Shown here one piece after another: positions 37,392 to 45,485 of a stretch of 64,000 bases of DNA; the first letter of the stretch is position 1; every line of letters starts with the position of its first letter. Made by a program: the position numbers and the translations under genes. The stretch is taken from NCBI RefSeq assembly GCF_002090175.1, contig NZ_BBRN01000005.1, positions 186,001-250,000 on the forward strand, given 5' to 3'. The stretch comes from Demequina sp. NBRC 110057. Lineage in GTDB: Bacteria > Actinomycetota > Actinomycetes > Actinomycetales > Demequinaceae. The notes below the pieces were generated by a model that did not search any database, was not told where the DNA came from, and worked only from the letters and a program-made list of their open reading frames with translations.

Positions 37392-38000
37392 ATGAGCCTT
37401 CCCGCCGTGATCGACGCGTACGAGGCACGGGCCGCCGAATACGTCGCGCGCTTCGGGCGCATCGAGGACGCTGCGGCCGCGGACCGCCGGTCAGTGCTCG
37501 ACTGGGCGCGCGACTTCCAAGGGCCGCTGCTCGACGTCGGCTGTGGTCCCGGGCAATGGACGGGCTACCTCGCGCGGCATGGGCTGACGGTCGCCGGCGT
37601 CGATCCGACACCTGCATTCATCGCGGCCGCACGACAACAGCACCCACATCTGAACTTCGACCTGGGCGACGCCGAGGATCTCGCGGTGGACGACGGCACG
37701 CTCGATGGGGTGCTCGCCTGGTACTCGCTGATTCACACCCCGCCCGCGGGGATCGACTCACCGCTCACCGAGTTCGCGCGCTGCGTGCGACCCGGCGGCG
37801 GTCTGGCGATCGGATACTTCGCGGGTGACGAGTGCGAGCCCTTCGACCATGCGGTGGCAACCACCTACCAGTGGCCGGCATCCGCGCTTGCCGAGCGGAT
37901 CGAGGCATGCGGATTCGCGGTCACCATGAGCCAGACGCGCGTGGAGTCCGCCACACGTACGCACGGCTTCATCACCGCCACACGTATTGGACGGCCGTAG
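37392..38000 (+). CDS. Class I SAM-dependent methyltransferase
   Basis: Protein of 202 residues with the SAM motif LLDVGCGPGQWTGYLARHGL, post-I acidic residue in VAGVDPTPAFI, motif II DLAVDDGTLDGVLAWYSLIH and motif III ARCVRPGGGLAIGYFAG. It belongs to the Methyltransf_11/25 group; the substrate cannot be inferred. It starts at 37392 after CCAAGGC. The neighbours on both sides are on the opposite strand. Confidence 0.82.
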   Translation: MSLPAVIDAYEARAAEYVARFGRIEDAAAADRRSVLDWARDFQGPLLDVGCGPGQWTGYLARHGLTVAGVDPTPAFIAAARQQHPHLNFDLGDAEDLAVDDGTLDGVLAWYSLIHTPPAGIDSPLTEFARCVRPGGGLAIGYFAGDECEPFDHAVATTYQWPASALAERIEACGFAVTMSQTRVESATRTHGFITATRIGRP

Positions 38001-38024
38001 CGGGGAGATCGCGGCGCGACACCC

Positions 38025-38372
38025 TCACCGCCCCGACGGGCGCCCGTCGCCAGCCACGTACTCGACAGACTCGAGCCGCAGGCTGAACCCACCGTAGTTC
38101 GAGCGCTTCGAGTCAGCCGCCCGCTCGACGTCCGTCAACGAGAAACCGCGCATTCGCGCCAAGGTCGAGATCAGCTCATACAGGTCGCCAAGCTCCTCGA
38201 GCAATTGCTCCTCGGTGCGCGCGACTGCCGCTTCGTGTGCCTCTTCCACGAGTTGGGCTTGTAGCGCTTCTGTGAACTGCGCGGGTGAGAGCGCCCGTGT
38301 CACGATGTGTCCGCCGTTTGCTTGGACCGCGGCCGGTACTCCATCGCGGATGAGTTTCCCCATGGCGCCCAT
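38025..38372 (-). CDS. MazG-like / phosphoribosyl-ATP pyrophosphohydrolase-like protein
   Basis: Protein of 115 residues with the N-terminal GKLIRDGVPAAVQANGGHIV and the helical EExxE/ExxD metal-binding pattern VEEAHEAAVA and ELGDLYELISTLA. This is the all-alpha NTP pyrophosphohydrolase fold. It probably hydrolyses nucleoside triphosphates to monophosphates, perhaps for house-cleaning. It lies 27 bp downstream of the hepT-mntA genes on the same strand and might be cotranscribed with them. The alternative start at 38363 is equally plausible from sequence. Confidence 0.75.
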   Translation of the reverse strand: MGAMGKLIRDGVPAAVQANGGHIVTRALSPAQFTEALQAQLVEEAHEAAVARTEEQLLEELGDLYELISTLARMRGFSLTDVERAADSKRSNYGGFSLRLESVEYVAGDGRPSGR

Positions 38373-38399
38373 GATGCCGGAAATCCCCCTCTTGAGGGC

Positions 38400-38753
38400 T
38401 CAGGCATCCTCACGCGAATTAGCAGCGACATGCTGGCGCATCGCTCGTTCGAGCGGCGGGAGGAAGTTATTCACCACGTCTCGGATCACGTCGATGTCAA
38501 CGCCGAAGTACTCGTGCACCAGGATATTGCGGAAGCCGCGTATCTGGGGCCAGGCAATCTCGGGGTGCGCTGCGAAGACCTCGGCGGTCAGATGGTTTTC
38601 GGCCTCGCCGATGATCTGAAGGTTGCGTTCGATCGCATCCTCAGCCATGTCGATGACGTCGGGGTAGCCGCCATCAAGAACAGCGACATATCGCTCGCAC
38701 CGCGCGATCGCCTCGAGGATGTCGGCGATCCTGTGCTCGACGCCTCAGCTCAC
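38400..38753 (-). pseudogene. hepT: HepT-type toxin gene with stop codon at codon 3
   Basis: The frame starting at the GTG at 38753 reads M-S-stop-G-V-E-H-R-I-A-D-I-L-E-A-I and continues as a normal HepT (DUF86) protein to 38400. The toxin RNase motif Rx4HxY is intact as RNILVHEYF. The GTG overlaps the mntA stop by four bases (GTGA), the arrangement expected for mntA-hepT. A single TGA at 38747-38745, which may have been CGA, interrupts it. The next ATG is at 38648 and would give only 82 residues without helix 1. So the toxin is likely inactive, unless read-through, a sequencing error or an internal start rescues it. Confidence 0.8.
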
Positions 38754-39079
38754 AAAGCGACCGCATCGGCAATGGCTGTCTGCGAGATCTGCCGCTTCAG
38801 CAATTGCACTGGGAAGACATCGATGTCGTCACGGCCGAACAGTGTCCGAAGCTCCTCCATCAAGCCCGAAGCCCGCATGAGGAGGTTGCCATCGGCGGGA
38901 TCCATCTCCACGAGGATGTCGATGTCACTGCCCTCTTGGGCCGTGCCTCGCGCGGCAGAACCGAACAGCCGCGGACCAGTCGCCGCGTACTTGACCAACA
39001 GGGCCTCGAACTCCTCGCGGCGCGCTTCAACGAGTCCACGAAGCGCAAGGCTTTCGGGAGTCACGTCGGTGGCAGACAT
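38750..39079 (-). CDS. mntA: MntA-type nucleotidyltransferase antitoxin
   Basis: Protein of 109 residues with the minimal nucleotidyltransferase signature GSAARG near residue 41 and SDIDILVEMD, supplying the three acidic metal ligands together with the later DIDVFPVQLL. In studied systems MntA adds AMP to HepT and so neutralises it. The start at 39079 follows TTGGGGGT. It is directly upstream of the interrupted hepT and appears intact, so an antitoxin without an active toxin is the likely state. The 199 bp before it, up to the LysR gene end, hold no gene I can support. Confidence 0.85.
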   Translation of the reverse strand: MSATDVTPESLALRGLVEARREEFEALLVKYAATGPRLFGSAARGTAQEGSDIDILVEMDPADGNLLMRASGLMEELRTLFGRDDIDVFPVQLLKRQISQTAIADAVAL

Positions 39080-39278
39080 ACCCCCAAGGATAGGGTCCGT
39101 CTCGCCAACGGTCGAAGAAGCAGACAGACCGCGTCCCCTACGCGGCCAGGCATGGTGGACGCCGTCTCTATGCGACAGATCTGCGACGAAAACTACACGT
39201 TGAAGCAGAAATCCACCACGTTCCGAAGCCGAACAACTTCTTGCGCTCGCCCCACAACGAGGCCATGGTGACCACCTG

Positions 39279-40196
39279 TCAGCCAAGTTCCGTCGGCCTT
39301 GCTCGAGCGTGAGCACGAGCCTCGAGCCTTCGGATCAGGCCGTTCAGTCCAGGGTCTGTGCTCTGCGACGCCCTGCGCGCACAGTGCACGTGGCGCGCGA
39401 TGGGTGCGGCGGGGGCGACGAGGATGACGTTCTCTGGAAGCGATGCCACCGCGAGGTCGGGCACGAGCGCGACACCGACGCCCGCGGAGACCAACGCAAG
39501 CAATACGTCGAAGTCCGAAGACTCTGCGACGACCCGAGGGCGGAACCCGGCGATGCCGCAGGCACGTTCCATCATCGTGAAGCACGTGAGATCCGTGGCG
39601 GGCGCGACCCAACTGTTTCCGTGCAGATCTGCAAGGTCGATGCGCTCGTTCACCGCAGGGTCATCGGCCCGAATGGCAATCCAGACGGGCTCGGTCATCA
39701 ACGGCGTGGTGATGACGGCATCCGGGATATCGCGCGGGACGTTTGAGTAAGAATGCACGACTGCGAGGTCAGCGCCGCCCTTCGCCACCGCGGCGAGCGC
39801 AGCTTCAGGCTCGAGAGTGGTGAGCCGAAGGACGGGCCCTTCTCCCGCGGAGGCAAGCTCTCCCCAAAGCTCCGCGACAATTGTCCGGGCAGCCGACGGG
39901 AACGCCGCGACGGAGTAGGAGCCCGACTCACCTCTCCTGAGGGCGTCAAGTTCGTGCTCGGCGAGGGTAAGTCGGTTGAGAACGTCGTGCGCATGCGACG
40001 CAAGCCGCCGCCCGGCCGGCGTCAGCACCAGGCGCCGACCCCGGCGTTCGGTCAGGGGAAGACCTATCTCGCGCTCGAGCGAGCGCAACTGCATGGAGAT
40101 CCCTGGCGCTGTGAGGTGGAGGTGATCAGCTACGGCGGCGATGGTGCCCAGCCTGTCAAGCGCGGCGAGCATCCCGAGCTTCCTCACATCGATCAT
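39279..40196 (-). CDS. LysR-family transcriptional regulator
   Basis: Regulator of 305 residues. The N-terminal winged helix-turn-helix is LAALDRLGTIAAVADHLHLT, then APGISMQLRSLEREIGLPL. The C-terminal effector-binding domain includes VLLALVSAGVGVALVPDLAV. It is divergent from an EamA exporter gene, with 80 AT-rich bases between the starts. It therefore probably controls that exporter. Codon use is less GC-biased than in most of the window. Confidence 0.87.
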   Translation of the reverse strand: MIDVRKLGMLAALDRLGTIAAVADHLHLTAPGISMQLRSLEREIGLPLTERRGRRLVLTPAGRRLASHAHDVLNRLTLAEHELDALRRGESGSYSVAAFPSAARTIVAELWGELASAGEGPVLRLTTLEPEAALAAVAKGGADLAVVHSYSNVPRDIPDAVITTPLMTEPVWIAIRADDPAVNERIDLADLHGNSWVAPATDLTCFTMMERACGIAGFRPRVVAESSDFDVLLALVSAGVGVALVPDLAVASLPENVILVAPAAPIARHVHCARRASQSTDPGLNGLIRRLEARAHARARPTELG

Positions 40197-40225
40197 CCGA
40201 TCATTAAAGCATGCTGATCTTTTGC

Positions 40226-40249
40226 TCAACAATAATTCAATTGTGTTGA
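40226..40249. promoter_or_regulatory. Inverted repeat in the LysR-EamA divergent region
   Basis: TCAACA (40226-40231) and TGTTGA (40244-40249) form an inverted repeat with a 12-base spacer in a locally AT-rich region that stands out in this genome. The T-N11-A geometry is near that of LysR sites. It lies 28 bp before the EamA ATG. Confidence 0.45.
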
Positions 40250-40276
40250 ACATCGTGCGTGGGCAATGCTTGGACC

Positions 40277-41230
40277 ATGAAGATCGATCGCGCCCGCCTG
40301 GCCGGCCTGTGTGTCGTAGTCCTGTGGGCAAGCGCCTTCCCCGCTATCCACGTCGCCGTGCTTGATCTCGGCGTCATCGGACTCTCGTTCGTCCGCCTTG
40401 CGGTCGCGACAGCCGCCCTGCTCACCGTGGGCGCGCTTGTCGGGCTTCGGATGCCCAGGCGAGAAGACGTGCCGTGGATCGCCGCCGCAGGTTTCTTCGG
40501 CATGTTCGCCTATCAGCTCTTGCTCAACGCGAGCGAAATCTTCGTGCCGGCGGGAACCGCGAGCATCATCGTCTCCGCCGCACCCCTCGTCTCGGTGGCT
40601 ACCGCATGGGTGCTCTTTCGTGAGCCCGTCACCCGCCGCACTGTAGTGGGCAGCGCGATCGCCTTCGGCGGCGTCGCCCTCGTGTGCCTCGCCCGTGCGC
40701 ACGTGTCACTCTCAGCTTCTGTCGCCATCGTCTTAGCCGCCATGATCGTGCAAGGCATCTATCACCCGCTCCAGCGCCCCCTGACCCGCCACTACACGGG
40801 TTTGGAGGTCGCCACCTACGCCATGGTCGCTGGCACACTGTTCACCATCCCCTTAGTGCCTTTCGGATGGCCACAGATGGTCAGCGCGTCTGGCGGGGCT
40901 TGGGCGGCAGGGATCTACCTCGGATTGCTTCCCTCGGCCCTCGGATTTGTCTTGTGGGCGTACGCGGTGGGGCGGATGCCAGTCGCAGCCTCGACATCAC
41001 TGCTCTACCTCGTGCCGCCTGTCGCAGTGTTCATCACGTGGGCCTGGATCGGCGACGTCCCGCTCGTCGCCGAGATTGCCGGTGGGCTGATCATCGTGGC
41101 AGGGGTCATGGTCATCAGCCAGCGCAAGCGCGTCCGGCAGTCCATCGACTCGGGCAAGAATCACCGAGCCAATCTCCGTTCGACGGCACCCGGCGTCGAG
41201 ATGAGAGCGCCAGGAGGCCCCCACGCGTGA
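40277..41230 (+). CDS. EamA/DMT-family transporter
   Basis: Integral membrane protein of 317 residues with ten helices in two EamA repeats, including WASAFPAIHVAVLDLGVIGL and LGLLPSALGFVLWAYAVGRM. It is probably an exporter of a metabolite or toxic compound under control of the divergent LysR protein. The chosen start at 40277 has a weak ribosome binding site; a GTG at 40259 is possible. It is a different branch of the family from the transporter at 28-29 kb. The 115 bp to ychF hold nothing recognisable. Confidence 0.85.
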   Translation: MKIDRARLAGLCVVVLWASAFPAIHVAVLDLGVIGLSFVRLAVATAALLTVGALVGLRMPRREDVPWIAAAGFFGMFAYQLLLNASEIFVPAGTASIIVSAAPLVSVATAWVLFREPVTRRTVVGSAIAFGGVALVCLARAHVSLSASVAIVLAAMIVQGIYHPLQRPLTRHYTGLEVATYAMVAGTLFTIPLVPFGWPQMVSASGGAWAAGIYLGLLPSALGFVLWAYAVGRMPVAASTSLLYLVPPVAVFITWAWIGDVPLVAEIAGGLIIVAGVMVISQRKRVRQSIDSGKNHRANLRSTAPGVEMRAPGGPHA

Positions 41231-41345
41231 CGGCGCACGGCCGCGAGGATCGACGCCCGCGATGATGCCCACATCGCGGGCACAACCGATGCCTCTCAGC
41301 ACCCAGCGCAACACGCCACGGCGCGCAGCCCCTGCGGCCGAGCCA

Positions 41346-42431
41346 CTACACGTTAAATCTAAACTCCACCACGTCGCCATCGGCCATGACGTAGTCCTTG
41401 CCCTCCATGCGCACCCGGCCGGCGGCCTTGGCATCGGCCATCGAGCCGTGCTCCATGAGGTCGTCGAAGGAGACCACCTCGGCCTTGATGAAGCCGCGCT
41501 CGAAGTCGGTGTGGATAACGCCGGCCGCCTGCGGGGCGGTCGCGCCCTTGGGGATGGTCCACGCGCGCGCTTCCTTGGGACCCGCCGTGAGGTAGGTCTG
41601 CAGGCCGAGCGTGTCGAAGCCCACGCGCGCCAGCTGGTCGAGGCCGGACTCGCTCTGACCGGTCGACTCGAGCATCTCGCGCGCCTCGTCTCCGTCGAGC
41701 TCGATCAGCTCCGACTCGAACTTGGCGTCGAGGAAGATCGCCTTCGCGGGGGCGACGAGCGCCTCCAGCGCGGCCTTGCGGTCCTCGTCCATGAGGCCCT
41801 CGTCGTCGGTGTTGAAGACGTAGATGAAGGGCTTGGTGGTCAGCAGGTTGAACTCACGCAGCTCGGCGGCGTCGATGCCCGCAGCGGCCGCGCCAGCAAA
41901 CAGCGTCTGGCCTGCCTCGAGGACCTCCTTGGCCTGCTGCACGGCGGCGAGCTGCTCGGGCGAGCCCTTCTTGATCTTGACCTCCTTCTCGAGGCGCGGG
42001 AGCACCTTCTCGATGGTCTGGAGGTCGGCAAGGATGAGCTCGGTCGAGATGGTCTCGAGGTCGCCGGCCTCGTCCACCGAGCCGTCGACGCGGGTCACGT
42101 CGGAGTCGGCGAAGGCGCGGGTCACCTGGCAGATCGCGTCGGCCTCACGGATGTTCGCGAGGAACGCGTTGCCCAGGCCCTCGCCCTCGGAGGCGCCCTT
42201 CACGATGCCGGCGATGTCGACGAACGACACCGTCGCGGGCACCAGCTTCTCCGAGCCGAACTTCTCCGCGAGCTGGCCCAGCCGGGCGTCGGGGAGCGGC
42301 ACCACGCCGACGTTGGGCTCGATGGTCGCGAACGGGTAGTTCGCGGCGAGCACCTCGGCGCGGGTGAGGGCGTTGAAGAGGGTGGACTTGCCCACGTTGG
42401 GCAGGCCGACGATTCCGATAGTGAGAGCCAC
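41346..42431 (-). CDS. ychF: Redox-regulated ATPase YchF/OLA1
   Basis: Obg-family P-loop protein of 361 residues that hydrolyses ATP rather than GTP in studied members. G1 is GLPNVGKSTLFNALT at residues 8-22; G3 is DIAGIVKGASEGEGLG, and NTDDE-like sequence stands in for G4 (FNTDDEGL). The C-terminal TGS domain ends VMADGDVVEFRFNV, the usual family terminus. It associates with ribosomes and is linked to oxidative stress. It is monocistronic and divergent from a small uncertain gene at 42510. Confidence 0.94.
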   Translation of the reverse strand: MALTIGIVGLPNVGKSTLFNALTRAEVLAANYPFATIEPNVGVVPLPDARLGQLAEKFGSEKLVPATVSFVDIAGIVKGASEGEGLGNAFLANIREADAICQVTRAFADSDVTRVDGSVDEAGDLETISTELILADLQTIEKVLPRLEKEVKIKKGSPEQLAAVQQAKEVLEAGQTLFAGAAAAGIDAAELREFNLLTTKPFIYVFNTDDEGLMDEDRKAALEALVAPAKAIFLDAKFESELIELDGDEAREMLESTGQSESGLDQLARVGFDTLGLQTYLTAGPKEARAWTIPKGATAPQAAGVIHTDFERGFIKAEVVSFDDLMEHGSMADAKAAGRVRMEGKDYVMADGDVVEFRFNV

Positions 42432-42509
42432 GGTCGTTCATTCTAGTAGCGACGGCCGATGCGTGGGTCCGGCGGGCGGTCACACCCCACCCGGCGTAGC
42501 GTGACGGCT

Positions 42510-42716
42510 ATGAGTGGACTCGAGGAGGCCTTCCTTCCCGGAGCGGCCGATGCCATCGATGAGTTGGCGCGCGAGAAGGTGCTGCCCGCGCCAGTCCCGG
42601 CTCCCAGTCCCCCGCTGATCACCGACGACGGCTGCGAGGTGGTGATCCCCGCCATCGGCACGGCCGACGCCGCGATTCTGCCCGAGCCGCCGCGGGTGAG
42701 GCGCGACGAGGGCTGA
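42510..42716 (+). CDS. Small hypothetical protein
   Basis: Possible protein of 68 residues, acidic and Pro-rich, with no recognised domain: EEAFLPGAADAIDELAREKV and PAPVPAPSPPLITDDGCEVV. The ATG at 42510 has no strong ribosome binding site. The frame is consistent with coding but short. It lies between ychF and the terminator at 42745. I give it moderate-low confidence. Confidence 0.4.
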   Translation: MSGLEEAFLPGAADAIDELAREKVLPAPVPAPSPPLITDDGCEVVIPAIGTADAAILPEPPRVRRDEG

Positions 42717-42744
42717 GCCACAGCATCGGCCGCCAGAAAGCCGA

Positions 42745-42777
42745 ACGGCCCGGCACCCCTGAGGGGTACCGGGCCGT
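42745..42777 (-). terminator. Terminator of the peptide ABC transporter operon
   Basis: A 15-bp stem with one G-T pair, ACGGCCCGGCACCCC (42745-42759) and GGGGTACCGGGCCGT (42763-42777), over a TGA loop. On the minus strand it is followed by TTCGGCTTTCT. It lies 15 bp after the stop codon of the ATP-binding protein gene. Confidence 0.8.
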
Positions 42778-42792
42778 GTGAAACGCGAAGGG

Positions 42793-44541
42793 TCAGACGC
42801 CCCAGTCGAGCCCCGCGCCGGGGATGGCGTCGAGGAGTCGCTGCGTGTACGGCTGCTTGGCCGACTCGAAGATCTCGTCGGTGCTGCCGGACTCTACGAT
42901 CTTTCCCCGCTCCATGACCGCGACGTTGTCGGCGATCACGCGCACCACCGCGAGGTCGTGCGTGATGAACAGGTAGGTGAGGCCCAGCTCGGCCTGCAGG
43001 TCGGCAAGGAGCTGCAGGATCTGCGCCTGGACCAGCACGTCGAGGGCGGAGACCGCCTCGTCGAGCACGACCACGTCCGGCTTCAGCGCCAGGGCACGGG
43101 CGATCGCCACGCGCTGACGCTGTCCACCGGAGAGCTCGTTCGGGTAGCGGTTGAACAGTTCCGCGGGAAGCGAGACCTGGTCGAGCAGCTCCAGCACGCG
43201 CTCGCGGCGCACCGACTTGTCGGAGATGCCGTGCACGCGCATGGGCTCGGCGATCGACGACGCGATGGACCGCTGCGGGTCGAGCGACGAGTACGGGTCC
43301 TGGAACACCGGCTGCATACGCGAGCGGAGCTTGAACAGGTCCTTGCGGGACACACCGGTCATCGCGGTGCCGTTCACGGTGATCTCACCGCTGGTCGGCT
43401 CCTCGAGGCCCAGGATCATCTTCGCCGCCGTCGACTTGCCCGAACCTGACTCGCCCACGAGCGCAAGCGTCGTGCCCTTGGGGATGTCGAAGGAGATCGT
43501 GTCGACAGCGCGGAACGGCTCCGAACGGAAGCCCTTCTTACGGATCGAGAAGTCCTTCGTCAGGTTCTTCACCGAGACGACCGGGGCCGCGTCGGCATCC
43601 ACCGACTCCGCACGACGCTCCGCCATCTGCGCCATGTCGAAGGTCGCCGCATCGGCGCCCTCCTCACGCGCGGACGTCGACTCGAGACGACGCGACGCGA
43701 GCGACGGGGCCGCCGCGATGAGGCGCTGCGTGTACGGGTGCTGCGGGTTGGTCAGCAGGTCCTTGCTGGGGCCCGCCTCGACGATACGGCCCTGGTTCAT
43801 CACGATGACCTTGCTGGCGCGCTCGGCGGCCAGGCCCAGGTCGTGGGTGATGAGCAGGACGGCGGTGCCGTTGTCCTTGGTGAGCGACTCGATGTGATCG
43901 AGGATCACCTTCTGGACGGTGACGTCGAGCGCCGAGGTGGGCTCGTCCGCGATGAGCAGCTTGGGGTCCGCACCGAGGCCGATGCCGATCAGCACGCGCT
44001 GACGCATACCGCCGGAGAACTGGTGCGGGAACTGGCTCAGGCGACGCTCCGCGTCCTGCAGGCCGGCCTGCTGAAGAACCTCGATGGCGCGAGCCTCGAT
44101 CTCCTTCTTGCCGCTGGCCACGCCGTTGGCGCGGATAGCCTCGCGGACCTGGAAGCCGACCGACCACACCGGGTTGAGGTTCGACATCGGGTCCTGGGGC
44201 ACGTAGCCGATGACGCCGCCACGGATGGCCGCCATCTTCTTCTCGTCGTGGTCGACGATGTTGGTGCCCTCGACGAGGACCTCGCCGCCGGAGATGCCGC
44301 CGTTGCCGGGCAGCAGCTTCATGAGCGCGGTCGCGGTCGTGGACTTGCCGGAGCCGGACTCGCCGACGATCGCCACGGTCTCGCCGGGGAAGATGTCGAA
44401 CGAGACGCCGCGGACGGCGTTAACGGGGCCGTTCTGGGTCCGGAACGTGACCTCCAGGTCACGCACCGACACGAGCGGCTGGTTCGGGTCGGCCACGGGC
44501 ACGGTGCCGTGCGAGTCGGTCACGGGGATGGTCTCCGTCAT
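42793..44541 (-). CDS. Fused dipeptide/oligopeptide ABC transporter ATP-binding protein (DppD-DppF fusion)
   Basis: Protein of 582 residues with two complete ABC domains. Each has GESGSGKST as Walker A; the first has the signature FSGGMRQRVLI and the second LSGGQRQRVAIARAL. Walker B regions are LLIADEPTSALDV and VVVLDEAVSALDV. Usually two separate proteins form this pair, so the single chain is a fusion, as is common in actinobacteria. The first domain also carries the C-terminal oligopeptide extension with QHPYTQRLIAA. It is the last gene of the permease operon and overlaps the upstream permease gene by four bases (ATGA). Confidence 0.93.
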   Translation of the reverse strand: MTETIPVTDSHGTVPVADPNQPLVSVRDLEVTFRTQNGPVNAVRGVSFDIFPGETVAIVGESGSGKSTTATALMKLLPGNGGISGGEVLVEGTNIVDHDEKKMAAIRGGVIGYVPQDPMSNLNPVWSVGFQVREAIRANGVASGKKEIEARAIEVLQQAGLQDAERRLSQFPHQFSGGMRQRVLIGIGLGADPKLLIADEPTSALDVTVQKVILDHIESLTKDNGTAVLLITHDLGLAAERASKVIVMNQGRIVEAGPSKDLLTNPQHPYTQRLIAAAPSLASRRLESTSAREEGADAATFDMAQMAERRAESVDADAAPVVSVKNLTKDFSIRKKGFRSEPFRAVDTISFDIPKGTTLALVGESGSGKSTAAKMILGLEEPTSGEITVNGTAMTGVSRKDLFKLRSRMQPVFQDPYSSLDPQRSIASSIAEPMRVHGISDKSVRRERVLELLDQVSLPAELFNRYPNELSGGQRQRVAIARALALKPDVVVLDEAVSALDVLVQAQILQLLADLQAELGLTYLFITHDLAVVRVIADNVAVMERGKIVESGSTDEIFESAKQPYTQRLLDAIPGAGLDWGV

Positions 44542-45485
44542 CGTCGGGCCCTCGCCTTCGGGTCGAGGGCGTCACGGATGAGCTCGCCGAGGAAGGTGAA
44601 GGCGAGCACCGTCAGGGTCAGTGCCAGGGAGGGCCAGAACAGGGCCGAGGGGTTGGTCCTCAGCGTCTGCTGGGCCTGGGCGATCTCGTTACCCCACGAC
44701 ATGTAGCCGTTGAGGCCGATACCGAGCAGCGACAGCGTCGCCTCCGCGGTGATGGCCGCACCGAGCGACAGCGTCAGGGTCACGATGACGGGGCCCATCG
44801 AGTTGGGCAGCACGTGCTTGAGGAGCGTCGAGCCGCGCGAGCGGCCGATCGCCTCGGACGCCATGACGTACTCGAGGTTCTTGTTTCTCAAGACCTCGGC
44901 ACGCACGATGCGGGCGAGAGATGCCCACGCGAAGCCACCGATGGCGAACGAGATCACCAGCGGGTTGCGGTACTCCGACATGACGGACATGACGACCACG
45001 GCCGCGAGGAAGTAAGGAATCGAGAAGAAGATGTCACCCACGCGGGACAGGAACGAGTCCACCCAGCCGCCGTAGAAGCCGGCGATGGCACCCATCGGGA
45101 TACCGATGGCGCCGGTGATGGCGACGACCAGGAGGCCGACGGTCAGCGACGTGGAGGCGCCGTAGATGATGCGCGAGTAGACGTCGCAACCCTGGCGAGT
45201 AAAGCCGAGGGGGTGGCCGTCGACGGGCGCGCCGTTGCTGTCGGCAAGGAGGCACGCGCCGGGGGCGTTGGGGTCGAGCGGCGTGAACCACGACGGGAAC
45301 AGCGCCACGACGGTGACGAGCAGCGCCAGCACCAGGGCAACGTAGAACAGCGGACGCTTGCGCAGGTCGCGCCAGGCGTCGAGCCACATGTTGGACTTGC
45401 GGGCCGACAGCTTGACCTGGTCGACCGCGCCCGGCTGGGTCTCGTCGACCGGGGCGACGTAGTGATCGGGGTGGCGGTCAGACAT
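44538..45485 (-). CDS. dppC: Dipeptide/oligopeptide ABC transporter permease, DppC type
   Basis: Inner-membrane protein of 315 residues with a cytoplasmic N-terminus, one helix (YVALVLALLVTVVALFPSWF) and then the five-helix permease core. The EAA loop, which contacts the ATPase, is RAEVLRNKNLEYVMASEAIG, then RSRGSTLLKHVLPN. An oligopeptide-permease N-terminal domain precedes the core. It overlaps dppB by eight bases and the ATPase gene by four. Confidence 0.92.
   Translation of the reverse strand: MSDRHPDHYVAPVDETQPGAVDQVKLSARKSNMWLDAWRDLRKRPLFYVALVLALLVTVVALFPSWFTPLDPNAPGACLLADSNGAPVDGHPLGFTRQGCDVYSRIIYGASTSLTVGLLVVAITGAIGIPMGAIAGFYGGWVDSFLSRVGDIFFSIPYFLAAVVVMSVMSEYRNPLVISFAIGGFAWASLARIVRAEVLRNKNLEYVMASEAIGRSRGSTLLKHVLPNSMGPVIVTLTLSLGAAITAEATLSLLGIGLNGYMSWGNEIAQAQQTLRTNPSALFWPSLALTLTVLAFTFLGELIRDALDPKARARR

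Noticed and set aside
38400..38648. Annotating hepT as an intact 82-residue protein from the ATG at 38648
   Set aside because: Clear HepT homology continues upstream of this ATG to the GTG overlapping mntA, so the short form would be truncated.
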